Made by a program: the position numbers and the translations under genes. A stretch of DNA of 64,000 bases from Aestuariimicrobium ganziense (GTDB lineage: Bacteria > Actinomycetota > Actinomycetes > Propionibacteriales > Propionibacteriaceae), in NCBI RefSeq assembly GCF_015352975.1, contig NZ_JACYIZ010000002.1, positions 186,001 through 250,000 on the forward strand. Reading direction: 5' to 3'. Of this stretch, positions 22,001 through 28,158 are shown in pieces. The first letter of the stretch is position 1. The number at the start of each line of letters is the position of its first letter. Under the pieces are notes generated by a model. It had not been told where the DNA came from. It ran no database searches and worked only from the letters and a program-made list of their open reading frames with translations.

Positions 22001-22430
22001 CGCCGAACTCGCAACCTTCATCCTCGGCGGCGCCGCCGTCAAAGCCGCGGGCAAAGCCATTAGCAAAACCACCACACTAATCGCCAAGGGAGGCCGAACG
22101 ACAAAAGCTGGGGGCGCATGGGATTTGCCGCCTGGCGGTGGCGGTTCGTCCATCGGTGGACGTTGGTACACCGAGCACGCTCTCGAGCGGGTGGCACCCA
22201 ATACACCTGAAGTCATGGCAATACTTGAGCGCCGCGCACTCGCCCGCGCCAGAGCGGCGGGACTATCTCCGGGGACTCCTGAGTTCGGGGCGTGGTGGGC
22301 CAAGAATGGCCCGGCGCCGCGGGGGGTGCCTCCAATGGTGGTAGAGGCTGAGATCGCCAGTCCCGGGTCGACAAGCGTACGCGTTATTACCAATGCTAAC
22401 GGTGATGTAGTGACGGTGATCCCGCGATGA
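16080..22430 (+). CDS. Secreted RHS-repeat polymorphic toxin
   Basis: A 2116-residue exported protein. The ATG at 16080 has GAGGAGG upstream and opens a signal peptide (about residues 1-27). The N-terminal domain (SLSPSGSWSQGGATGGFSWS ... LALSYDSQAVDG) is typical of actinobacterial RHS proteins. YD/RHS repeats fill roughly 860-1780, closing with the RHS core motif ARHYDPLIGRFTSVDPI near 1795. A hydrophobic pretoxin segment lies about 1970-2000. The last ~90 residues (from about 2025, RWYTEHALERVAPNT, to GDVVTVIPR) form a separate domain with a HALER-type motif, resembling BECR-fold RNase toxins; that assignment is inference. The stop overlaps the next gene as ATGA. Codon use becomes less GC-rich towards the toxin tip, as expected for exchanged tips. 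Confidence 0.9.
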   Translation: MSRWAGRSVATLVAFALVVTSFGQAAAKEPPTKPYIPEPPQEKVVASTQVVSASAVRIPQTKRTTAKPVRVQAAVTTQTVLSGGEASVVPGTPVVVAGKAKANSSQTVRVKVLDTTAATKAKVRGVVFAVSSAQALAEASVGVVPGQLEGTGSADWHHRLRLVQLPECALTTPEKPSCQTQSPVAASLDDGRLTTTVSAAADQQVVLAAVADAAGTQGDFGATSLSPSGSWSQGGATGGFSWSYPITMVPAATGTEPSLALSYDSQAVDGQNSMTNNQSSWVGQGFSMATGYIERTYRTCADDTSLPSDRKTLDQCWAGQIITLQMPGTESMSLVRDDTAGQWHPAKDAGERIELLSGASNGSYNGEYWRVTTTDGTQYTFGMDVLPGGSSANRTNSAWTVPVYGAKAGDPCYSGASFAASRCEQVWRWNLDMVVDTHGNAITYRYAKETNFYGAGGGSTPVGYVRGGHLTTIFYGLHVSEGGGLFANAPQRVAFTVAERCFPSGTITCSDAQFVLVNANSWPDTPVDLNCAATGSCDQHAPSFWTRKRLTSISTAYWNGTGYQPVDVYNLTQSFAGDRELILDKIVRVSHMVGQTTITSAPVTLAYSTRANRVAGYNGLPSMYRLRLSSVLSETGSLTSVYYQGDPGQSGRAAGLCTPSTVPSDVANNTTACYPVNWTLPYNTTPTVDFFHKYVVTQVDVADKNGHAPTQQTTYTYLGAPAWHYDDNEVTKPKARTWGQFRGYQTIEVRTGNPNVAANGTADQRTLDKITYFRGMNGDKLPTGVRNVTITDSHGTIHTDDDWKSGSVLETRSYLDSGGSVLAESSTNIDSLLATTATRARSELSPAQARVVRPTTTTTWTHATGGSTTSTLWATTTSTYDAQGRLSTVTAAASNAMTSCVHTSYADNTTQWVRQHPAQVTSYAQTCPTTSTPSPTILAANRTYYDGATTQGSITRGDATRTETATGGTSLPALTWTAVTAAYDTFGRPTSTTFHNPGATPATRVTTTTYTPSGTGPLSKTVTTLPGATMSTTVEVEPSRGLTTKVVDKTGRVSEATYDAIGRTTAVWRPGQVKDVNSATQTYSYLMGPDAPLAVTTKTLVDVGNGTTPGYVTSIAIFDALGQLRQGQSDGVGGGRAVTDIFYDSHGWAVKKSDHWYTTGAPTTTLITTAESGIDDRSVSIFDGLGREIQTTRYKGTTAGATVKTIYGGDRITVLNPAGGITTTTLSDGRGLKREQWQYTTLPTVSGTTVTGGTYTTLAYGYDALGRNTSYSTAVGTPQAATWTTSYDLAGRVVSQTDPDSGTLTTSYYDTGEVKTTTDAAGRAVSHIYDVLGRPTSRLSGTPTGTQLASWTYDTAPGGLGQLASQSVYVDGKTYTQTATGYDVGGRPTGSTVSLDVTGFKPTYTTSQTWTSTGLLTKTLLPSTIATGGGSGAEQLSFTYNAQGLPIAMQGINAYVSAATYTPYGEPTQYVLGVNNATGSITYTRDAQTRRITDILFSGQAAIPQLEKFSYSYDAAGNITKSVDVQGGGSGAPVQTQCFTYDNKRQLTQAWSANDNCAANPSVSGNTTVAGPQPYWHTWTFDAAGSRTQQVIRAPKGVTTPNTTTTYHHTTPGHQHALTSTTTTGGATGSSSYTYNADGATNTRTINGVNTTFNYDSQGQLASTTSANGTTSTYIRDASGAILLRIDPDATTLYLPLQDIKRTTAGTITTTKTYKFNGTNVGVRQGLANVQYVLSDLNGTNQIAVNPGTWAVQRRYYDPYGNPFTGGSTTFPGAARTFLNAPNNPTNGLTDIGARHYDPLIGRFTSVDPIRQIDNPEQNNGYTYADNNPTTFNDPTGQLTNHNGTMLSDDQGGWIPKSQIVKTRPGTVNDNAGRPLPMPSPSGDEDSVVQGIKDGAKGQVTDIINTPEQIKQAIHELKSNPKKFIKLLAMDMIKGEFFPLKEYTDLLSGIITHFIRGQDYEAGVLIGKLLVIGSAELATFILGGAAVKAAGKAISKTTTLIAKGGRTTKAGGAWDLPPGGGGSSIGGRWYTEHALERVAPNTPEVMAILERRALARARAAGLSPGTPEFGAWWAKNGPAPRGVPPMVVEAEIASPGSTSVRVITNANGDVVTVIPR

Positions 22431-22771
22431 GCGAGCAAGAAGACCTTGTGTTCGAGATTGATCAGTTGAGGCAGGTGTTTGGTTCGCCTCTCCCCTTATC
22501 GAACCCGGATCTCTTGGACTACTGGTTCCGGTATGACCGTTCTGATGGCGGGTCAATCTTGCTGACGTTGGCGGGATTCGAACGATCGGTTGCAGTTATC
22601 GTACGTGGCAAGGGTGGAGTTGTCTCATGCTCCATTGGGATCGCACGCTGTAGCTCGGTTCGGGTTCTTGAGCTGGAGCGTAGGACAGTGGAGATAGTCG
22701 GATATACCCCCCCATTGCGTTGCTTCTTAGCGCTGGATGACGATGACGTGCTAGCGCTGTCAGTGGAGTAG
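22427..22771 (+). CDS. Candidate immunity protein for the RHS toxin
   Basis: A 114-residue, acidic, cytoplasmic-looking protein with no signal peptide. Its ATG overlaps the RHS stop codon by 4 bp, the usual arrangement for a toxin-immunity pair. I do not recognise its family: it starts MSEQEDLVFEIDQLRQVFG and ends in an acidic stretch (LALDDDDVLAL). Base composition is distinctly lower in GC than neighbouring genes, again typical of exchanged toxin-immunity modules. The immunity role rests on position, size and charge, not on homology. An IS3 element follows at once. Confidence 0.7.
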   Translation: MSEQEDLVFEIDQLRQVFGSPLPLSNPDLLDYWFRYDRSDGGSILLTLAGFERSVAVIVRGKGGVVSCSIGIARCSSVRVLELERRTVEIVGYTPPLRCFLALDDDDVLALSVE

Positions 22772-22801
22772 GCGAGTGACAGACGTGGTGAGGGCGCAGA
22801 T

Positions 22802-22864
22802 CCTGACCGCATTTCGGACACGGTATCTAAGGGTGGGACCCCAGCAGAGGAGTCGGTGGTGCAC
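22802..22864 (+). repeat. Degraded duplicate of the IS3 left end
   Basis: CCTGACCGCATTTCGGACA followed by a diverged copy of the next ~45 bp resembles the left end of the IS at 22869-22935 (CCTGACCCGCTTTCCCGGAC). The element therefore sits beside the remains of a second copy of its own left end. Confidence 0.6.
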
Positions 22865-22933
22865 GGAGCCTGACCCGCTTTCCCGGACACCGGTTCTGAA
22901 GGGGGTGTGATGACCTCAGGAGAGGAGTCTGTG

Positions 22934-23217
22934 ATGCCTGCTGCCAAGTCGCCGGAGTTCCGGCGTCGCGGTTGGACCTGGTCGGGCAGGGTGAGCCCGT
23001 GGCGCGGGTCGCGAGGGATCTGGGGATCAGCGAGTCGTGTCTGCGGCGGTGGATGGTCCAGGACGAGGTCGACGGCGGCCGCGCGGAGGGCCTGGGCAGC
23101 GCGGAGAAGGGTGAGCTGGTCGAGCTGCGTCGCCGGAATCGGGTGTTGGAGACCGAGATCGAGATCCTCAAGCGTGCCTCGGCCCATTTCGCGTGGGAGA
23201 ACGTCCTCCCACAATGA
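22934..23217 (+). pseudogene. IS3 orfA (frameshifted)
   Basis: The protein opens MPAAKSPEFRRR from the ATG at 22934, then a one-base change near 22970 shifts the frame. The rest reads DLVGQGEPVARVARDLGIS (helix-turn-helix) and RNRVLETEIEILKRASAHFA (leucine-zipper region typical of OrfA). The stop overlaps the orfB ATG at 23214, as in intact IS3 elements where OrfAB arises by ribosomal frameshifting further along. Confidence 0.8.
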
Positions 23218-24082
23218 TGTTCCGGTGCGTCCAGGAGCTGGCCGGGCAGGGGTTCGGCGTGGCGATGATGTGCCGGGTCTTGCAGGTCTCGCGCTCGGGA
23301 TACTACGAGTGGGTTCGACGCGGCCCCAGCAACCGTGAGCTCGCGGATTGGCGGCTGCCGGTCATGATCGGTGAGGTCCATCGGATGTCGCGGGGCGCGT
23401 ATGGGGCGCCCAGGGTTCATGCCGAACTCAGGTTGGGGATGGGTCTGGCGTGCGGGCGCAAGCGGGTCGCGCGGCTGATGGCTGCCGATGGTCTGGCCGG
23501 GATCTGTCATCGCCGCAAGCGCGGTCACAAGCCGTTGCCGGCAACCCCTGACGACCTCGTCGGGCGGCAGTTCAGCGTGGACGGGCCGGACCGGTTGTGG
23601 TTCACCGACATCACCGGGCACCGCGCCGCGGACGGCTGGGTCTATTGCTGCGCGTCATGGATGCTTGGAGGCGACGGATCGTGGGCTGGTCGATCGCTGA
23701 CCACATGCGTTCCGAGCTGGTGGTCGACGCCTTGCAGATGGCCCGCTGGCAGCGCCAGCCCGTCGCCACGATCGTGCGTGCCGACCGAGGAGCCCAATAC
23801 ACCTCGTGGATGTTCGGACACCGGCTGCGCGAGGCCGGTCTGCTGGGCTCGATGGGGCGAGTCGCCTCGAGTCAGGACAACGCCGCGATGGAGTCGTTCT
23901 GGTCGGTCATGCAACGCAAGTTGTTTGACCAACACAGCTGGGCCTCCCGCACCCAACTCGCCTCAGCGATCTTCGAGTGGATCGAGGGCTGGTACAACCC
24001 AAGACGACGTCACACCAGCCTGGGAATGCTGTCCCCGCACGAGTTCGAAACCCTTGCCGCGACCGCCCAACCCGCGGCATGA
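23214..24082 (+). pseudogene. IS3 orfB transposase (frameshifted)
   Basis: A DDE integrase-fold transposase. The first half (FRCVQELAGQGFGVAMMCRV ... GAYGAPRVHAELR ... LWFTDITGH with the first Asp) is in one frame. After DGWVYCCA, near 23655, one base appears lost and the rest continues in another frame: DAWRRRIVGWSIADHMRSEL, VRADRGAQYTSWM (second Asp), QDNAAMESFWSVMQRKLF (catalytic Glu) and GWYNPRRRHTSLGMLSP. All three catalytic residues survive, so only the frame is broken. Confidence 0.85.
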
Positions 24083-24189
24083 TCACCACACGCCAACTGT
24101 CCGGGAAACCCGGTCAGGCTCCTGTCCAGGGTGGCTTCTTGTAGGCGCACCCCCATTCATCAACTTGTTGTGTGAGCGCCCCAGGGGGC

Positions 24190-24420
24190 TCGAAGCGTGA
24201 GTGGGCGGCTTCATCCTGGGCTGGGAAGACGAATCCAAGGTGAGGGTGGAACCGGCGCCGGTTGGGATCACAACACTGACAGCACATCCAGCTCGAGGTC
24301 GTCGATCGGTGCGGTGCCGACATGCGGGCCAGACCGTCCACTCGGACGTACCCGGCCTGGTAGAGCCCGATGATCGATTCAGCCATGGGTCGCAGGGGTT
24401 CCATAGGTGTGAGCGAGGGG
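24190..24420 (-). mobile_element. C-terminal scrap of another IS3-type transposase
   Basis: Minus-strand sequence in shifting frames reads MAESIIGLYQAGYVRVDG (compare the LAESxIGLYK motif around the IS3 catalytic Glu), then DDLELDVLS and RRFHPHLGFVFPAQDEAAH, the usual ending of IS3 OrfB. Frame changes and the lack of the rest of the gene make it a dead fragment, different from the element at 22865-24122. Confidence 0.6.
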
Positions 24421-25245
24421 TTGCCCCAGACCAGCGAGCCACCTCACAGTGGATGCACACCTGCGGCCACGACCCGACCCTCCCGCTCTACCCAAGGTGT
24501 CAAGAAGGGCGGTTTCGGTCCGATGCGGGATCCCCAGCCTATCGATCGCCGGAGTGCACGACCTTGACGAACGCGGTGGCCACGGCGAGTTGACCGATCT
24601 CGACGCCGACACCGCGGCCTGGCATCAGCCGCTTCGCGCTGCCGTACCTGTTGGTACCCGGGGCGGCAGGCAGCCGACAGCTGATCGGTGGCATACGGGT
24701 GCCGGCCTGCCGTTCCCCACACGCGAGACCCGCGAACCCACAGGCCGTCACCAGCACGAGGGCCCGGTCACGGTGACCGGGCGCTATCGTGCTGAGGCGT
24801 CTCCCGGTTCGGTGCGACTTGGTCCAGCCAGGCACCTGACCGGGTCGTTCGCCTCCCGCTGATCGACCACTTGATCTGATAGATCGGGGTCCTCGAGGCG
24901 TCGACCACTGCCCAATCATTGCGGCCGTCAATGGCAGCGGGGGGCCGCCATTGGCCTACCGGAGTGGCATCGAGATGTAGTCGGAGAAGCTGGTTACAGC
25001 AGCGTGTTGACAAGTTCCTGGAAGACGTGATCGCCGACGCGCACGTTGGTACGGTTTCGACTCTCGGGCAATTGTCAGCCCTCTGCACAAGCGGAAGATC
25101 TCGCAGAACGCCCGGAGAGCTCGCAGCTGCTGCGCCCATTGACCGACGTGCGCTTCATGGATGCCCACCAACTTGCGGACCGCTTGATGGGCAGCAGCAT
25201 CTCGTGGGCGCCTTGTGATGCCGGGCATAGGCCAAGTGGTAGTCG
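24421..25245. other. 825-bp stretch without a confident gene
   Basis: Open frames here are short, lack ribosome sites and show no family motif that I recognise. The stretch follows transposase debris and precedes the end of the Qat operon (25246). Its only clear structure is the hairpin at 24753-24793. It is probably scrap from several insertions and deletions. Confidence 0.6.
24753..24793. terminator. Long hairpin, terminator-like
   Basis: Outer arms AGCACGA and TCGTGCT enclose an inner stem GCCCGGTCA-CGG-TGACCGGGC. The left half is nearly identical to the hairpin after manA at 11411-11440. It stands in gene-free DNA, so the gene it once ended is gone or unrecognised. Confidence 0.55.
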
Positions 25246-26001
25246 CTACAGGAGGAGCAGGGTCTCGGCGACTGCCTCGGGCAGACGTTCGATGGCGCCG
25301 GATCGTTCGCTGAGGGTGCGCAGGTTCCACCACGTTCGGAAGCGGACCTCTTCGGGGGTCTTGTTCCAGATCTGGCTGAGCAGGTGTTCGATGCGCTCTG
25401 TGTCTGCAGGTTTGCGGGCGCGGATCCTGCGTGCAGGGAAGTCCGTCTCGCATATTACTCGCTCGGGGGGCAGTTGTCTGATCTGGTCCTCGGACATTGC
25501 GGCGTTGACCGAGAAGTACGCGTCGGTCTCAACTGCGCCGGCGATGTCGGCGGAATCATCGTTGAACCAATGCAGGATCGCACCGCGCATGCCAGCAGTC
25601 TGGAGGTGTTCGACGACCTCGGTTGCGACGCCGCTGCTGTGGATGGAGACGAGTACCGGTTCGCTGCGGACGATGCTCAGTACATCTTTGAAGATCGAAC
25701 GCTGGCGCCCCAGGTCGCCGCCTCGGCGGTCGAGACCGACTTCTCCCACCAGGGCAAACGAGTCGAGCAGAGCGGTGAACTCTTCGGGGTCCCATGCCTC
25801 GCGCGCTGCCGCTACTCCGGGGTGGACGCCGATCCCCCAGACGAGTGCTGAGTCGCGCCTGTTCTTGACTTGGCGGGCTTCGTCCAGGCTCCGGGTCATG
25901 GCGAACACGACGGATTGTCCGAGAGCCGCGACCTGTGTCGGTGTGACGTCCGGCGCGATGTGGGCGTGGGCGTCTAGTGCGGGGAGAGCAGAGCTGCTCA
26001 T
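25246..26001 (-). CDS. qatD: QatD, TatD-family metal-dependent hydrolase of the Qat system
   Basis: A 251-residue TatD-like nuclease or hydrolase. Metal-binding motifs are visible: DAHAHIAP (HxH at 12-14), GEVGLD (Glu), SIHSSG (His), LHWFND (His) and ICETDFP (Asp). It is the last gene of the minus-strand Qat operon, its ATG overlapping the qatC stop by 4 bp. In Qat anti-phage systems QatD belongs to the TatD DNase family and is required for defence together with QatA-C. It differs from housekeeping TatD, which is usually found near metG or ksgA. No truncation is evident. Confidence 0.88.
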   Translation of the reverse strand: MSSSALPALDAHAHIAPDVTPTQVAALGQSVVFAMTRSLDEARQVKNRRDSALVWGIGVHPGVAAAREAWDPEEFTALLDSFALVGEVGLDRRGGDLGRQRSIFKDVLSIVRSEPVLVSIHSSGVATEVVEHLQTAGMRGAILHWFNDDSADIAGAVETDAYFSVNAAMSEDQIRQLPPERVICETDFPARRIRARKPADTERIEHLLSQIWNKTPEEVRFRTWWNLRTLSERSGAIERLPEAVAETLLLL

Positions 26002-27278
26002 GTCACGACCACCTTTCCGAGTTCGGCGAGACCTCGGCGGGCGAGGTCGCTGATTTCGTCTAGGTCGGCTTCTGGGGGCCAGGTGCCTGCGTCGATCACA
26101 TCGTCGTCGATGCCGCGAGTTGTTGCGTATGAGATGGCGGCACGGTCGCTGTAGCGGCGTTCAAGGAGCTTGTGCCGCGCGTTTCCAGTGAGTCCGTCGG
26201 ACAGGTAGATGGTCGAGTCGTTGACGCCGGCCGCGATGAATGCACCCCTGCGGGTGACGCATGCGTAGCAGAGGCCGCAGTTGAGGGTGGAGTTTCCGCC
26301 CTTGATCCGAGCGCCGTCGAGTTTGCTACAGGACACCGTGAGCCCAACAATGCGCTCCCAGCCACTCGGTGGGTGGCTGTCGGCGACCAGCCGCATCTCC
26401 TCCCCCTTGGTGTAGGTGGCGAAGGGATTCGTCACGGCGAGTGACAGGTCAAGGCTCTGGAGGAGCAGGTTGACCCGATAGAAGGTCTCGGGGTGGGTAG
26501 AACGAGTTGAGAGCGCGCCGGCGCGGTTGGGGTGCAGGGGGAGGTTGAGACTGGTGAATCCGTTCTCCGGCACGAAGAGCTTGGAGGCGCCACGGCTGGT
26601 GCCCACGGCGGTTCCGAGCGCGAGGAAGAGCAACGAGCGACTGCGGCTGGAGCTTTCCTTCTTGGCAGCGACTTGGGTGAACTCGATCTGCGTGTACGAG
26701 GGCGGTGGAGTGTTTGCTTCCTGCAGCCAGCTGTGAACGGTGTTCTGGGCTCGACGGACAGCGGTGGCGGTGTCGTAGTGACCCACGAATAGCGGTGAGT
26801 CACTCCGAGTGGAGAGCAGGTGCAGCGCTCCAAGATAGGAGTCGAGTCCTCCACTGAGGAGTGCGACAGAGTCCGCACCATCAGCAGCTCCTACGACTGG
26901 GTCATCTGGGGTGGTGGGGTCCTGGACGAGCTGGAGTTCCCATGTGTCGCCGGTGAGCCAGAAAAGTAGCTGAGCGAGTTGGTCAATCGCCCCGCCCTCC
27001 CACGGCTCGGGATTGGCGACCTCGACTGTGAGGTGAAGTCGCCGAGTGAAGGTGCTGGGTCTGCCAGAGATCCGGTCGACGAGGTAGGCACTGCCCGCGA
27101 TACGGACCAGATCGATCGCCTGCGTCGGGACTGGGCCCAGCGAGGGTAACCACCAGCCGATGGCGCTCTTGACAGTGTCTGTCTCGCCGGCGGTGGTGGG
27201 CCACCGAAGAATGTGACGGTCGGCCGGGGGCTGATTGGTGGAGGCCTCGCCACAGACATAGAAGCGCGTGAGCGGCAT
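25998..27278 (-). CDS. qatC: QatC, QueC-like PP-loop ATPase of the Qat system
   Basis: A 426-residue protein with the PP-loop motif LLSGGLDSYLGAL (SGGLDS at 142-147) and a C-terminal zinc-type cluster NCGLCYACVTRRGAF, as in QueC (7-cyano-7-deazaguanine synthase) relatives. QatC is a QueC-like member of the Qat defence system; its chemistry there is not settled, and modification of a protein or nucleotide target is possible. The N-terminal ~130 residues form a Qat-specific extension. It lies 8 bp downstream of the qatB end and overlaps qatD by 4 bp, so the genes are translationally linked. Confidence 0.88.
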   Translation of the reverse strand: MPLTRFYVCGEASTNQPPADRHILRWPTTAGETDTVKSAIGWWLPSLGPVPTQAIDLVRIAGSAYLVDRISGRPSTFTRRLHLTVEVANPEPWEGGAIDQLAQLLFWLTGDTWELQLVQDPTTPDDPVVGAADGADSVALLSGGLDSYLGALHLLSTRSDSPLFVGHYDTATAVRRAQNTVHSWLQEANTPPPSYTQIEFTQVAAKKESSSRSRSLLFLALGTAVGTSRGASKLFVPENGFTSLNLPLHPNRAGALSTRSTHPETFYRVNLLLQSLDLSLAVTNPFATYTKGEEMRLVADSHPPSGWERIVGLTVSCSKLDGARIKGGNSTLNCGLCYACVTRRGAFIAAGVNDSTIYLSDGLTGNARHKLLERRYSDRAAISYATTRGIDDDVIDAGTWPPEADLDEISDLARRGLAELGKVVVT

Positions 27279-27286
27279 GTCGTCGT

Positions 27287-28158
27287 CTACCTCGCTCTCA
27301 GAACGCGAACGGCTCGTTGGGCAAGATCAGCGGCCGCCTGGTGAAGGGCGTTAGCTGAGAGCGCCGGACTGGCGTCGATGTCGAGAGCACGAACCTTCGC
27401 GTCGATCCAGCCACGCAGCATGCGCTCGCGCACTAATGCCTCGTTGCCGTCAAGCGTTCCGTTGGTGATTTGGTCTTGGAGTTCAACAAGTCCCAGCTGG
27501 AAGATGTACGAGCTGACGAAGCCTTTGACTGCCTCGGTGGCGGTCGGGGGCTCGCCTTCGGTCCTCACGATCTTCTTGACCTGTTCCGTGGCCGCTTGGC
27601 GGATAGCTCGGTCATCGGGGTGTCCGTCGTCGCCGATCATGAGGGTGACGAGTCTGCTGATCCGAGCGCGAGGGCTGAGGGAGTCGAACTCGGCGAGCGA
27701 CAGCCCGTAACAGCCAGCCGCTGAGCGTCACGATCCCGCAGTGCGTAGGCCGCGCCGATCGTCGCGCCACCGCGTGAGGCTCCGCCAATCACTTGCCGAG
27801 TGGACCGGCTCCCGGACCGTCCGGCGCCTGCGGAACCCCCGCCTGTTCCTCCTGTGCCTCCTGCACCGGCGCCACGGCGGCCGGGAACACGTGGGCGCGG
27901 AATCGTCGGGACGACGTTGCCTCTGGTGGCCGGATCGTCGCGCCAGAGGGCATCGATGAGCGCTTGCCCTACTCGGTCGAGATCGGACGCAGGTTGCGCC
28001 GGCTCGAAGAGCTGATCGGAAGGCTGGGAGGGGCCTGGTTTTCCAGTGTCACCGCCGGTGCCGGTGGTACCTGAACCGAGATCGGACCACGCCTCTCGGA
28101 AGTCGTTCCATTCGGCGGAGTTGCTGCCGCCGTAAGCGCCGCTAGTTCCCACCGACAT
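27287..28158 (-). pseudogene. qatB: QatB, frameshifted in a G/C run
   Basis: Two frames together make one QatB-like protein of about 290 residues. It starts at the ATG at 28158 (MSVGTSGAYGGSNSAEWNDF, the usual QatB opening), runs through a Gly/Arg-rich linker and RSTRQVIGGASRGGATIGAA, and in the second frame continues GLSLAEFDSLSPRARIS to ADLAQRAVRVLRAR. The shift is at the CCC run at 27704-27706, where one more base would restore the frame. Total length (872 bp) is one base short of a whole number of codons. The start overlaps the qatA end by 17 bp. This is either true inactivation or an assembly error in a short homopolymer. QatB has no known enzyme domain. Confidence 0.85.

Larger units (their letters stand above)
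22865..24122 (+). mobile_element. IS3-family element with terminal inverted repeats, inactivated
   Basis: Imperfect terminal inverted repeats of about 25 bp (22865-22889 and 24098-24122, cores CTTTCCCGGACA and TGTCCGGGAAA) enclose an orfA/orfB pair. The size, about 1.25 kb, is normal for IS3. Both genes carry single-base frameshifts, so the copy cannot make transposase unless the indels are sequence errors. No clear target-site duplication is seen. It is directly downstream of the immunity gene. Confidence 0.88.

Noticed and set aside
24539..24931. A 130-residue minus-strand frame in the gene-poor stretch
   Set aside because: No ribosome site, no recognisable domain, and it spans the hairpin at 24753-24793; it is more likely open by chance in GC-rich DNA.
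25246..26001. Treating the TatD-like gene as housekeeping tatD
   Set aside because: It overlaps a QueC-like gene and is fourth in a KAP-ATPase operon, which is the Qat arrangement.
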